Assembly: GCA_002716825.1 (NCBI GenBank)
Contig: PBCC01000016.1
Coordinates: 1 to 49,742 of the forward strand
Reading direction: 5' to 3'
Length of the DNA stretch: 49,742 nt
Origin: Halobacteriovorax sp.
GTDB lineage: Bacteria > Bdellovibrionota > Bacteriovoracia > Bacteriovoracales > Bacteriovoracaceae
Shown here in pieces: positions 8,849 to 17,981 of this stretch (its first letter is position 1; each line of letters opens with the position of its first letter). The notes beneath the pieces were generated by a model that had not been told where the DNA came from, did not search any database, and saw only the letters and a list, made by a program, of their open reading frames with translations. Made by a program: the position numbers and the translations under genes.

Positions 8849-9603
8849 TGAGGTTCACCATGTTTTTGATACAGTTTTACAATACTAGAAACCATAGAAG
8901 GACCTGGGTAGGCAGCCCTTGCATCAACCCAGCTAAGCACTGTGCATTTCGGGCAGAACTTCTTCCACTGCGCAGAACTCCAGAGTCGATCTTGATGAGT
9001 TGCAACCTCAATAATGGTCGTATCCGAATCTATAAGTGTGATCAATTCTTCGGCCGATAGATTGGGCCATCCCTTAGACTTCGTTGCGTAGATTGAACCT
9101 AAGCTTGTCGCAAGGTCTGCGTAAAAAGAGTCAACTCCTGCAATCATGGCACTTTGCTCGGGCGCGCCACCAAGTTTAAACAGCACACGCCTAATGGTTT
9201 TAGTTGGGATGATTTCTTTTTTTAATTTTTCAATCTGAGCTGAATCTAGCTTTAAGTGGCTTGCGATTTTCTTCCAAGAGGCGAAGAGGTCATCCAGAGT
9301 GACTATTTTAACAACTAAAGTTTTTAGGCCGAGCTTACTCAAAACGGCCGAAGTTTTGCCCGGCGAGTTTTCTTGCAAGATAATAAGATCGGGTTTCAAA
9401 GAAACTACTTTTTCAAAATCCAATTGTAAGGCCGTACCAACTTTAGAAGCGTTTAATCCATCTAGGCAATAAGGCGTAACTCCGACTAAGTATTTTTCAG
9501 CTCCTAAGCGAGAAACCATCTCGCTAATGGCGGGTGAAGTCGATACGACTCGCATGGCGAGTGCTTGCGATGAAAATAAAATGAGGAGCAAGGCGAACTT
9601 CAC
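8845..9603 (-). CDS. btuF: Periplasmic cobalamin-binding protein, BtuF-like
   Basis: A 252-residue periplasmic binding protein with a short signal peptide (about 1-16, ending ALA-M). The start MRVVSTSPAISEMVSRLGA and then VGVTPYCLDG follow the BtuF/FecB pattern. KPDLIILQENSPG marks the second half of lobe one. The GTG start overlaps the tonB-like stop by one base (TAGTG). It hands substrate to the BtuC/BtuD pair encoded downstream. Confidence 0.85.
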   Translation of the reverse strand: MKFALLLILFSSQALAMRVVSTSPAISEMVSRLGAEKYLVGVTPYCLDGLNASKVGTALQLDFEKVVSLKPDLIILQENSPGKTSAVLSKLGLKTLVVKIVTLDDLFASWKKIASHLKLDSAQIEKLKKEIIPTKTIRRVLFKLGGAPEQSAMIAGVDSFYADLATSLGSIYATKSKGWPNLSAEELITLIDSDTTIIEVATHQDRLWSSAQWKKFCPKCTVLSWVDARAAYPGPSMVSSIVKLYQKHGEPQ

Positions 9604-10079
9604 TACTTATCCTTCAGTTTAAAATTCAATGTTATCTCAAGGTCTTTAGCCTCAGCCTTCGAGACGTCGTACTGGGCCTGTGCAATGGCGGCTAAGGCAG
9701 ATTCATCGAGCCTCGTATAACCTGAGCTTTTAGAAATTTTGATATCATATGCTCTGCCCGCTTGATTGAGCTTAAACCTTGCACTCACCTCGCCCTCTTC
9801 TTTCATCATGCGAGAGCGCCAAGGATATTCTGGCTCGATAGGACTCATTAACTCAGGCATCGATTCTTCGATGACGCCTGATTCAGCTATAGAGCTTTGT
9901 GAATGACTTGGTGAGATGCCTTCAGACTCGGGCTTCACAGACTTTAACACCACACTGATCGAGCTGACCGACGTTTTAAATGTCGGATTGAAAGCTTCAC
10001 TGCTTTGCCACGTCATAAGGATCACGCCATGAAGCGCAAGAGAGAGTAAGCTTGAAAGTAAGCCTAGCGTAAGGTTCAT
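9603..10079 (-). CDS. TonB-like energy transducer dedicated to the B12 receptor
   Basis: A 158-residue protein with one N-terminal membrane anchor (about 5-24), a short Ser/Pro/Glu-rich linker (about 45-80) and a TonB C-terminal domain (about 85-158). That domain contains YPWRSR, a KLNQAGRAYDI strand and SSGYTRLDESALAAI. I chose the ATG at 10079, which overlaps the receptor stop as ATGA behind a GGAG SD, rather than an upstream TTG. It is short for a TonB and sits between receptor and binding-protein genes, suggesting a dedicated transducer. Confidence 0.85.
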   Translation of the reverse strand: MNLTLGLLSSLLSLALHGVILMTWQSSEAFNPTFKTSVSSISVVLKSVKPESEGISPSHSQSSIAESGVIEESMPELMSPIEPEYPWRSRMMKEEGEVSARFKLNQAGRAYDIKISKSSGYTRLDESALAAIAQAQYDVSKAEAKDLEITLNFKLKDK

Positions 10080-11827
10080 AAGCTCCAACTGGCAAAGAGA
10101 TTAACAACACGACCTGCTGGAGCATAGAAGCGAACTGGTTCATACTCGCGATCAAAAAGATTATCCACTGAGAGTTTGAATGTTGTCGTCTTCTTAAGCC
10201 ATGTGAGTGAAATATTAAAAGTATCGTAGTATGGCAGCTTGCCGCTATCATTTCGTTTTGACACAGCTTCGTGAGAAAACTGCGCTTCTAAATTGTGCTC
10301 AAACTGATAAGATAAACCGAGTGTACCAAACCATCTGGGTTGGCGCGCAAGCTCGGCACCAGTGATATCATTTCGCGCCCGTTGCCAAGTGTAATTAGTC
10401 CAAAGCTTTAGCGCTGAAAATTTCCACCAATTTGCTAGTTCTAATCCATAGGTTTTAGTTTTGCCGATATTGAAATAGCGAGAAGCGTTTGTATCGTAAT
10501 CAATCGCATTTGTGGCCTTAGTGTTAAAGGCCGTTAGCTCATATGAAGATTGTTTTTGGCTTAGGCCATAACTGGCTTGCAGCGAATAAGTTTTGGTGGC
10601 ATTTAGATCTTGATTGCCACCATAGCTTGTAAAGCGCTGATACAAAGTTGGTGCTTTAAAGCCACTGGCCACTTGTAACTTTATTGTTTGCGACTCATCT
10701 AGATTTTTGCCAACACCGAGTCGACCACTCAGTGTTGAGTCATAGGCTTGTGCTTTATCAAGACGAATAGATTGATCGCTAAAGAACAAGTCATGATTAA
10801 AGTGATGAGTCAGTCCTAGCCCATAAGCCTCTTGATCTTTTTGACTAAATTCAGAACTCGCTGTCGCTTCATCTACTTTATAGTCACTAAAAAGCGCCAC
10901 TGCTCCTGAGCTTGAATAGAGAAGCTTAGCCTCAACACCGGCCTGAATGCTCGAGCCTTCAAAGTGACTGGTTTGTACATCGCGCTCGATTGTCGAATAG
11001 GAAAGATTGCTCTTTAGCGACCACAGCCCATCGATAAGTGGTGTTGCATGACTTAGGTTGTAAATCATATGATCGTAGCGAGACAGATCGTTACTTACGA
11101 TGTCGCCATTAAGACTGCTATCTATATCCGCTTTGGCATTAATAGACTTCACATTCAAATCGAGTCCAAGCTCCTGATGTGAAACTCCAAGGTTTAACAT
11201 GGTTCGTTTATAGAAATCTTTTTCGGCGCTTCCTGTGACTCTGGCATCATTATAGGCCGAAATCCCTTCGCTACTGATAAGATCTCCACTGGCGCGCAGT
11301 CGAAAGTCCCCCTGCTTGGCACTGGTGTAGAATCCCCCACTCCATGTTTCGTGTGAGCCATAGCTGGCATTCATGCTCGAACTTTGATCTTTTTTAGTCG
11401 TGATGAGAATCACGCCACCGGCCGAATCAGCGCCATAGAGTGCACCTTGAGCGCCTTTAATGACTTCAATGCGTGAGATATTTGAAAGAGCAAAATGTTG
11501 TAGCTGAACTGAGCGGTCGATATCAGTCGGATCATTGACCTCAACTCCATCGATTAAAACTTTCACTTGGCCACGACCTTGGCCGCGCATGAAGTAAGTT
11601 GTGTTGCCGCCGTAGGCGCCGCTTTGTGAGACAAATAAGCCCGGCACTTTTGACAGCACCTGATTCAAAGAAGCGCTTTTGGCTAACTCATCCGCTTCGA
11701 TCACATAACTTTGCGAGCTCGACTTGTCGTAGGGAAGTTCAATGCGATCGCCAAGAACGGTATAAGTTTTGGCAAAAGATGAATGGGACAGAAATAATAA
11801 GAGGCCAAAAAGAGAGATTCTAATCAC
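10076..11827 (-). CDS. btuB: TonB-dependent outer-membrane cobalamin receptor
   Basis: A 583-residue protein with a GTG start behind a strong GGAGGA SD. It has a signal peptide (about 1-19, SFA-K) and a TonB-dependent plug domain (about 40-150) with QVLSKVPGLFVSQSG, VLIDGVEVND and RIEVIKGAQGALYGADSAGGVI. The rest is a 22-strand-type barrel ending in an LFDREYEP segment. The plug motifs and length match BtuB-like receptors. A compact cobalamin riboswitch in the 5' leader makes vitamin B12 or a related corrinoid the likely substrate. It is the first gene of the uptake operon. Confidence 0.92.
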   Translation of the reverse strand: MIRISLFGLLLFLSHSSFAKTYTVLGDRIELPYDKSSSQSYVIEADELAKSASLNQVLSKVPGLFVSQSGAYGGNTTYFMRGQGRGQVKVLIDGVEVNDPTDIDRSVQLQHFALSNISRIEVIKGAQGALYGADSAGGVILITTKKDQSSSMNASYGSHETWSGGFYTSAKQGDFRLRASGDLISSEGISAYNDARVTGSAEKDFYKRTMLNLGVSHQELGLDLNVKSINAKADIDSSLNGDIVSNDLSRYDHMIYNLSHATPLIDGLWSLKSNLSYSTIERDVQTSHFEGSSIQAGVEAKLLYSSSGAVALFSDYKVDEATASSEFSQKDQEAYGLGLTHHFNHDLFFSDQSIRLDKAQAYDSTLSGRLGVGKNLDESQTIKLQVASGFKAPTLYQRFTSYGGNQDLNATKTYSLQASYGLSQKQSSYELTAFNTKATNAIDYDTNASRYFNIGKTKTYGLELANWWKFSALKLWTNYTWQRARNDITGAELARQPRWFGTLGLSYQFEHNLEAQFSHEAVSKRNDSGKLPYYDTFNISLTWLKKTTTFKLSVDNLFDREYEPVRFYAPAGRVVNLFASWSL

Positions 11828-11847
11828 GAGTTCCTCCGCGGGATAAA

Positions 11848-11920
11848 GATTTGGGGGGCTCGGACTCTAACCGTTGCGCGACAGTGCCGGAGTTTCACCG
11901 GGCTTCACCTTGTCCAAATC
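11848..11920 (-). promoter_or_regulatory. Cobalamin riboswitch, compact class II-like
   Basis: Read on the minus strand. P1 is closed by GATTTGG / CCAAATC (plus 11914-11920 and 11848-11854). Inside is the conserved hairpin CCGGTGAAACTCCGG, then the GCGCAAC segment, then the hairpin CGGTTAGAGTCCG. The two loops contain complementary ACTC and GAGT, which would give the kissing interaction of cobalamin riboswitches. At about 73 nt it lacks the large peripheral domain and resembles the small hydroxocobalamin-binding class. It lies 11 nt before the btuB SD (plus 11832-11837), so translational control is most likely. Confidence 0.87.
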
Positions 11921-11937
11921 ATGTTTAGGTCTTTAAG

Positions 11938-12447
11938 CTACTCTGTTTTGTCGCCACCCGTCAATTCGCGCCAAAGCAGCCTAAGGCTCACTCGCTCATG
12001 GGGATAGCCTGCTTTTTCATAGGCGATTTGCAGAGTCGTGAGCACCGTATCGGCAGTGTTTTGAGACAACCAATCTTCTTTAGGCGGCAATTCTTCAGTG
12101 AAATTGAGTTCACAGTGGGACACGCCAGAGTCAGTTAAAAGGGCCAGCCCATGACTGCGGCAAATGCTCGGCCTGGCGTCATAGATGGTGCAACTCCCTT
12201 CTAATAAGAAGGCACATTGCCCCGGCGCGCTCTCTTGCCTGGCGGACAGACGCGGATAGGTCTGCCTGATTAGTTCGGCCTCGATTGGAAAAACCGTGCG
12301 CTCAACATGACAGCAGGCAGAACAACCCTCACCGCATTTCATGTGACGGCTATTTTTGGCCATGCTGGCACTAAAGAAGTTGGAAAGTTTTTGCTGCCAC
12401 TGCTTCAGATTAACTAGGAGTTGCTGTTTGCTTGGAGAATTAGTCAT
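11938..12447 (-). CDS. YkgJ-family cysteine-cluster protein
   Basis: A 169-residue cytosolic protein. A Cys-rich N-terminal cluster (C38, C42, C45, C46) is followed by C78, C86 and C96 in the CxFL..GxCxIYxxRPxxCR arrangement of the YkgJ/UPF0153 family. The family is thought to bind zinc or an iron-sulfur cluster; its role is unknown. The stop lies only ~18 nt upstream of the cobalamin riboswitch, so read-through into the B12 operon is possible. No terminator is visible between them. Confidence 0.85.
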   Translation of the reverse strand: MTNSPSKQQLLVNLKQWQQKLSNFFSASMAKNSRHMKCGEGCSACCHVERTVFPIEAELIRQTYPRLSARQESAPGQCAFLLEGSCTIYDARPSICRSHGLALLTDSGVSHCELNFTEELPPKEDWLSQNTADTVLTTLQIAYEKAGYPHERVSLRLLWRELTGGDKTE

Positions 12448-12469
12448 AAATCTATATACATAATTTACG

Positions 12470-13336
12470 GTGGTTGACCAAGCTCCCCTGTCACAGCTAC
12501 AACCTGTTTCTATGCAAAAACCAGTTAAACATCAAAGTATTGTCGGCGCCGATGAACCTCGTATCTTGGTCGATTACCTCGCCTTAAAACTTGGCGAATC
12601 TAAGGCCATGCTTAAGCGCGCTCTGACTCAAGGGTGCTGCCAGATTAAGCGCAAAAATTATAAAGGTCTTAAGCGTGTTCGCCGCTCGAAATTTGATTTA
12701 TTTGCAGGGGATCGGGTTGAGTTTAACTACGACCCTAATCTTGTGCCGGCCGATACTAGTGGCTGCCGCGTGCTGTATGAAGAGAGCTCCTTTGGACTCT
12801 GGTTTAAGCCTGCTGGAGTTTTATCTCAAGGAACCAAATGGGGCGATGAAGGCTCTATCATCAGGCATATTGAAAAAGAAAAGCCTCACGTCCATTTAAT
12901 CCACCGCCTAGATTTTGAAACCTCCGGTGTCATGGTTTTTTCCTATACCGACAAAGCAGCTGAAAAACTGTCTCGCTTATGGCAGGGAAAATCAGTTGAA
13001 AAGATTTATCTGGCCGAAGTGCTTGGAGATATCGAAGGCGATGAAGGACAAATTGAGCTGGATATCGATGGCAAATACTGCAGAACTCATTGGCGTGTGC
13101 TGGAGAGACTGGGCGAAATCACTAGAGTTGAAGCTAGGCTGGCCACTGGACGAAAGCACCAAATCAGAATTCATTTTGAAGCATTTGGACATCCTGTAAT
13201 CGGTGACCCGAAGTACGGTAAAGGCAATAAAAACCGCGAAGGACTAAGACTTCAAGCCTATCGCCTATCCTATGATTGCCCTATGTCTAAAAAGCGTATC
13301 AATGTCTGTGTGCCGGACGAATTAAAGCTTTTCTAA
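12470..13336 (+). CDS. RluA-family RNA pseudouridine synthase
   Basis: A 288-residue enzyme that isomerises uridine in rRNA or tRNA. An S4-like N-terminal region (about 28-85) is followed by the RluA catalytic motif HRLDFETSG at 145-153, with D148 as nucleophile. GRKHQIRIHFEAFGHPVIGDPKYG near 227-250 is the second family signature. The start is uncertain: GTG at 12470 or ATG at 12512, neither with a clear SD. The target uridine cannot be told from sequence. It ends 4 nt inside the convergent oxidoreductase gene. Confidence 0.88.
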   Translation: MVDQAPLSQLQPVSMQKPVKHQSIVGADEPRILVDYLALKLGESKAMLKRALTQGCCQIKRKNYKGLKRVRRSKFDLFAGDRVEFNYDPNLVPADTSGCRVLYEESSFGLWFKPAGVLSQGTKWGDEGSIIRHIEKEKPHVHLIHRLDFETSGVMVFSYTDKAAEKLSRLWQGKSVEKIYLAEVLGDIEGDEGQIELDIDGKYCRTHWRVLERLGEITRVEARLATGRKHQIRIHFEAFGHPVIGDPKYGKGNKNREGLRLQAYRLSYDCPMSKKRINVCVPDELKLF

Positions 13337-14358
13337 AACTTCAGAACTAATTTACCAACGGTCTTACCCGACTCAAGATCGGCATGGGCCTTCCCTACAT
13401 CGCTGGCAAGATACTCGGTGACCTTGGCCACTTTAATTTCTTGTCGCTCAAGCATGGGCAGCATCGCCTGCATCGCTTCACCCAACAGATCCATGCGATC
13501 AAAAAGAAAAGACAAATTAAAGGTTACTACTGACTTATTATCTGTTGTCATTTTAAGCGGACTAAAGCGCGGCGTTTTCAAAAAATTAATAGCAAGCTTA
13601 AGCCAATTAATTTTACCGCCTTGCTTGGGCAACATCGTATGAAAGCCGTAACAAACCAGTTTTCCTGTCGGACGAAGATTTTTATAGCTATCACCTAAAG
13701 TCTCGACTCCATTGGCGTCTAAAATAATATCAAAGCCTTCGGGGCAAATACTGCGCGCTTGCTGCCAAAGATCTTGCGTTTGCTTATCAATCACATGATC
13801 AGCTCCAAGCTCTTTTACAATGGCGACTTTATCACTGCGTCCAACTACGCCTGTAACATCGAGCTTGGCCTGCTTACAAAGCTGAACCAAAGAGCTACCA
13901 ACTCCCCCAGCGGCCGAGTGAATCATGACTTTCATGCCGGGACGAACCACGATATTTTGAAATAGAGCGTGATAAGCAGTCATAAAGACAGCGGGAAAAG
14001 CGGCCGCTTCAGAAAATGAAAGTGAGTTCGGTTTTTTATAAAGCTGATGGGCCGGTACAACGATCTCAGAGGAGTAGCCTCCAAAGAGTGTGATGCCAAA
14101 GACTTCATCTCCTGCCTGAAACTGATCATTTGTGCTTTCGAGCACGACACCTGAAAATTCAAAACCGGGAGTAATCGGCCAGCCGATAAATTTTTTGGCC
14201 GACTCATAAATGCCCCAACGAACAGTAATATCAGCGTAGTTAATGCCAGCAAAAGCGATCTTGACTCGAACCGAGTCGTCTTTCATCTCAGGGGCTGGAT
14301 GCTGTTCCAGGCATAGCTTGTCATAGCCTCCCGGTGAATGAATAACCACTTTTTGCAT
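13333..14358 (-). CDS. Zinc-independent MDR quinone oxidoreductase, VAT-1-like
   Basis: A 341-residue medium-chain dehydrogenase/reductase. The GroES-like N-terminal domain has GINYADITVRWG near 35-46. The Rossmann segment MIHSAAGGVGSSLVQL near 145-160 binds NADPH. The catalytic and structural zinc cysteines of alcohol dehydrogenases are absent, so it belongs to the quinone reductase/VAT-1 group. The substrate is unknown. It is a single gene on the minus strand. Confidence 0.85.
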   Translation of the reverse strand: MQKVVIHSPGGYDKLCLEQHPAPEMKDDSVRVKIAFAGINYADITVRWGIYESAKKFIGWPITPGFEFSGVVLESTNDQFQAGDEVFGITLFGGYSSEIVVPAHQLYKKPNSLSFSEAAAFPAVFMTAYHALFQNIVVRPGMKVMIHSAAGGVGSSLVQLCKQAKLDVTGVVGRSDKVAIVKELGADHVIDKQTQDLWQQARSICPEGFDIILDANGVETLGDSYKNLRPTGKLVCYGFHTMLPKQGGKINWLKLAINFLKTPRFSPLKMTTDNKSVVTFNLSFLFDRMDLLGEAMQAMLPMLERQEIKVAKVTEYLASDVGKAHADLESGKTVGKLVLKF

Positions 14359-14418
14359 AATACCCGCCTAATAAACTCTTATAATAATAAAAATCAAAAA
14401 CGTTCCGATAAGTTGTTT

Positions 14419-15042
14419 ATGAAGATTATCCTGCTCAGCCTACTTATACCATTTTCTTTAGCCGCCAATATCATCGATATTGAAGAGCTACAAAGTGTGA
14501 CAAGACAGATTGATCAGGCCACCGCTTCCCCTACTGAACACTGCGAAACTTGCGCCGGTGAACTCGATCAAGAGACGATTAATAAGTCTGTAGTCTTAAC
14601 TAAAAGCGATATAGAAATCGTTTCTAATTATACTGGCGGCGATGATTTCGTGATTGCGCTTAAACGCACCAGCTCAACTCCTAGAAAAGTAAAAATCAAA
14701 ATTGAGTACGGCGAAAAAATTTGCGCTCGAACAGTGATGCACCAAAACCCTCTGTCGGGTGAGCTCGGTTTTAGCTGTTTGATCTACACCACAGAAAAAC
14801 GCTCAAAGACCATTCCAATTGATTTTGAAAATGCCAGCGTGCTTAATGGTGATGAATCCCAAAGCTATAGACTTGTACTTTCAAAAACCAGAGAAGCAGC
14901 GAAACTTAATTACAAACTCGCCATTACCAATGGGATGTTCGATACGATTGAAGAAAAGCATGGCTTTCTTGGGATGGGATCAACTCGCTATGAAATCAAT
15001 CGCCGCCAGGGCTCTCGTGCTCCCGCCGTCATTCCCGATTAA
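14419..15042 (+). CDS. Secreted protein, unknown function
   Basis: A 207-residue protein starting at the ATG at 14419, which gives a proper signal peptide (MKIILLSLLIPFSLA-A). A longer frame back to 14338 would add 27 polar residues before it. The mature part has a Cys pair (CETC, near residues 36-39) and looks like a small beta-rich domain. I do not recognise the family. Its 3' end overlaps the convergent rlmC gene. Confidence 0.7.
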   Translation: MKIILLSLLIPFSLAANIIDIEELQSVTRQIDQATASPTEHCETCAGELDQETINKSVVLTKSDIEIVSNYTGGDDFVIALKRTSSTPRKVKIKIEYGEKICARTVMHQNPLSGELGFSCLIYTTEKRSKTIPIDFENASVLNGDESQSYRLVLSKTREAAKLNYKLAITNGMFDTIEEKHGFLGMGSTRYEINRRQGSRAPAVIPD

Positions 15043-16126
15043 GAGTAAGAAGGCATAAGACCTCCCAGTGCTCGGTCATGGGAAACATCTCAAACGCTTG
15101 TATTTTTTCAACATCATAATTGAGATTTTCTAAGTCACGCTTCAGCGTGAGCGGATTACAGCTCGAGTATAAAATTTTATTTGGGGCGAGTTGATTGAGT
15201 CTCTGGCATATATCCTCGCCAAGCCCTCGCCTTGGTGGATTAACGACAACGACATCAAAGGGACTTGAAGACGCGACATATTCCCACGCATCCATAGCAA
15301 TAAAGCTGGCATCAGTAATGGCCGTGCTGGCCGACTCGATGGCCTCGCTTGAAAGTTCCACCCCTACAACTTCGCGCGAGGGCTTCGTCAGGTGAGCAGC
15401 AAAACCGCCGACACCACAAAACAGATCGAGAAAGCGCCCCTCAGTTTGATCGAGCCATTTACTAGCACTTTGATAAAGCTTTCCGGCAATCTCTAGATTC
15501 GTTTGCACAAAACTCTTTGGACCAAGAAGTAATGATTGATTGCCAATGCTTACCGGTAAGAATCGATTGTTTGATAAAACGATTTCTTCCTCACCTTCAA
15601 GTACGGCCGAATGTTCGGGCTGAATATTAGCAGTGATCACCTTAAATTTTGGCCCAGCAATTCTGGCAAATTTCTCTAATCTACTAACCGCCTCTTTTGA
15701 ACGTAGTACAAAGCGAATCATAAATGAGTCATCATCACCGACTTGTAAGATGATATGCTTGAGTTCGCCTTTTTTAGTTTGAATATCATAAGGCAATAAG
15801 CTGTATTCTTTGATTATTGAAATAAGCTCACTTGTTAGCCCTACAATTTTTGGGTCATGCAGCTGACATTGGCGCAAGTCGACCACACTGCCATCTTTAG
15901 TACTCCTGCCAATGATAGGATCGCTTAGACTACCAGCAACTGAGAACTTAGCTTTTGTTCTTGAGCCAAACACGGTGCTCGACCACTCAGGCTTAAGCCA
16001 GACGTCGAAGTCCAATAATTTTTTTAGAGCAAAAAACTGATTTTCTCGCCATACTTCCACATCCTGTCCTAGACCGCTGCAAGAGCGACAGGCCAAGGAA
16101 TCGAAATATCGACATTGCAGTTTCAT
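15029..16126 (-). CDS. rlmC: 23S rRNA (uracil-5-)-methyltransferase RlmC-like
   Basis: A 365-residue SAM-dependent RNA methyltransferase of the TrmA/RlmCD family. Iron-sulfur cysteines C5, C13, C16 and C87 follow the RlmC spacing, and there is no N-terminal TRAM domain, as in RlmC. The SAM site is DLFCGVGGFA, the metal-free catalytic region NPPRRGLG follows, and the nucleophilic Cys lies in YSSCNPLTLKRDL. The family methylates a 23S rRNA uridine (U747 in E. coli). The exact target here is inferred. Confidence 0.88.
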   Translation of the reverse strand: MKLQCRYFDSLACRSCSGLGQDVEVWRENQFFALKKLLDFDVWLKPEWSSTVFGSRTKAKFSVAGSLSDPIIGRSTKDGSVVDLRQCQLHDPKIVGLTSELISIIKEYSLLPYDIQTKKGELKHIILQVGDDDSFMIRFVLRSKEAVSRLEKFARIAGPKFKVITANIQPEHSAVLEGEEEIVLSNNRFLPVSIGNQSLLLGPKSFVQTNLEIAGKLYQSASKWLDQTEGRFLDLFCGVGGFAAHLTKPSREVVGVELSSEAIESASTAITDASFIAMDAWEYVASSSPFDVVVVNPPRRGLGEDICQRLNQLAPNKILYSSCNPLTLKRDLENLNYDVEKIQAFEMFPMTEHWEVLCLLTLNRE

Positions 16127-16207
16127 GGCCTCACTTTAGACTTTGAGCTAGCTGTGCGTCAACTTGTAAACCTAGACTAAAAGCTCGAAATCTCATAGAT
16201 TCGCTGC

Positions 16208-17194
16208 ATGATTAAGACTCAGCAATTAGTAAAAAATTTTGTCAGTTATAAGAAAAAGCCAGGCATCATGGGCTCGATTGAATCCTTATGGAAGCGCGAG
16301 GCCGTCACTAAAAATGCTGTTGAACGTTTTGATCTTGAAATTCCAAGCGGTCAAATCGTAGGACTTTTAGGTCCCAATGGTGCTGGTAAAACAACGCTGA
16401 TGAAGATGTTTACCGGCATCATCGTTCCAAGCAGTGGTGAGGTTGAGGTCTTAGGTCATAAGCCATTTGATCGCGATAAGGACTTCAGAAGAAAAATTGC
16501 TCTGGTGATGGGACAAAAATCTCAACTTTGGTGGGATATTCCGGCCATGGACTCGCTCCACTTGATTAAAGCCTATTACGAAATATCAGACGCCGACTTT
16601 AAAGAGCGCGTAGAACTGATGGCCGAGTTATTAAATGTTGAGGAGCTTTTGCATATTCACGTGCGAAGACTGTCACTGGGCGAGAGGATGAAACTCGAAC
16701 TCATGGCATCGCTCTTACACAAGCCAGAGATTTTATTTCTGGATGAACCAACCATTGGTCTCGATCTCATCGCTCAAGATGCCATTCGCGACTTTATCAA
16801 AAGCTATCACGCTAAGTATAAGCCAACCGTCATCTTAACTTCCCACTATATGCAAGATGTCCAAGCGCTATGTTCTAGACTTGTGCTTATCATGGGAGGA
16901 AAGAAAAGCTTTGATGGACCTATCGGTGAATTTGAGCGTTTGCTTGGTTCTGATAAGATCGTCTCTTTTAACTTTTCGAGTGAACCAAGCAGAGACTTTT
17001 TTAATGCGTTTCAGCCCAAGTGGAGTGATAACGGTCTGCAAGTTGAAATTGCCATATCAAAGGAAGAACTTTGTCCCTTTTGTGCCAAAGTCTTAGAACA
17101 GTTTGAAGTTTCCGATTTTCAAACAGAAAAACTTCCTATCGAGCGAATCATGAAAGAGCTCATGATGAGACCGGAACTTCTCAATGATCGCTAA
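16208..17194 (+). CDS. ABC-2 type exporter ATPase
   Basis: A 328-residue ATPase. Walker A is GPNGAGKTT near 54-62, the signature region is LSLGERMKLELMASLL near 155-170, and Walker B is ILFLDEPTIGLD near 176-187. The C-terminal ~90 residues form the extension usual in multidrug/viologen-type ABC-2 exporters. It overlaps the first permease by 11 nt and forms a three-gene exporter with two PF06182-like permeases. The substrate is unknown. Confidence 0.88.
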   Translation: MIKTQQLVKNFVSYKKKPGIMGSIESLWKREAVTKNAVERFDLEIPSGQIVGLLGPNGAGKTTLMKMFTGIIVPSSGEVEVLGHKPFDRDKDFRRKIALVMGQKSQLWWDIPAMDSLHLIKAYYEISDADFKERVELMAELLNVEELLHIHVRRLSLGERMKLELMASLLHKPEILFLDEPTIGLDLIAQDAIRDFIKSYHAKYKPTVILTSHYMQDVQALCSRLVLIMGGKKSFDGPIGEFERLLGSDKIVSFNFSSEPSRDFFNAFQPKWSDNGLQVEIAISKEELCPFCAKVLEQFEVSDFQTEKLPIERIMKELMMRPELLNDR

Positions 17195-17981
17195 TTTGAA
17201 CAAGTGGTTTCAGACCATGCAGATCAGTTGGACCACCTTGATGGCCTATCGCCTGAATTTTGCTCTACTCGTTTTGGGTCCTGCACTAGTTTTTTATTTT
17301 GTGAAGGTAAGCCTGTGGCAAACGCTCTATATTGACGACACTACAGTACTGCAAGGCTTTAACCTTAAAGAGATGCTGCACTATCAGAGTTGGTCCCTCG
17401 TTATTGTACTTTTGGCCCAATCATCTAATGGAGTGAATCTGTCTGAAGATATTCGTTTGGGGCGCATTTCAAAATATATGGTCTACCCTTTTAACTTTTG
17501 GGAATTTCATACCGCAAGCTTCCTTTCATTTCAGAGTCTGCAGTTTTTCATTGCCGGTATTTGCCTTGCCCTCTTATTGTTTTTAGATGTTTTGATCATC
17601 GAGAATTTAAATTATTTTTTCATCGGCGTATTGTACTCGCTTCTCGTTGGGCTTTTTTGGTTTAGCGTTCAATACTTCACTGGACTCATGGCCTTTTGGC
17701 TGGATGAAACATGGACTATGCGAGCGGTTTTTCAAATTATCGTTAACTTCTTATCTGGCGCGGTTATCCCATTGCCATTTTTTCCTGAGTGGGCGCAAAA
17801 GGTTTTAGTTTATACCCCATTCCCCTCTCTCACTTACACACCTATACGTATTTTCATGGGGGATCTCAGTGGACTTTATCAAGGCTTGCTGACTTTATTT
17901 ATCTCCATGCTTTTCATGATCGTGATCAATACTCTGGTGTGGAAAAAAGGCGTCAGACTCTTTAGTGCGGCGGGAATGTGA
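17184..17981 (+). CDS. ABC-2 exporter permease 1 (PF06182-like)
   Basis: A 265-residue membrane protein with six predicted transmembrane stretches. It contains SLVIVLLAQSSNGVNLSEDI and ISKYMVYPFNFWEFH, a region that in this family follows the second helix. It overlaps the ATPase upstream and the second permease downstream (GTGA), so all three are co-translated. Confidence 0.82.
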   Translation: MIANLNKWFQTMQISWTTLMAYRLNFALLVLGPALVFYFVKVSLWQTLYIDDTTVLQGFNLKEMLHYQSWSLVIVLLAQSSNGVNLSEDIRLGRISKYMVYPFNFWEFHTASFLSFQSLQFFIAGICLALLLFLDVLIIENLNYFFIGVLYSLLVGLFWFSVQYFTGLMAFWLDETWTMRAVFQIIVNFLSGAVIPLPFFPEWAQKVLVYTPFPSLTYTPIRIFMGDLSGLYQGLLTLFISMLFMIVINTLVWKKGVRLFSAAGM

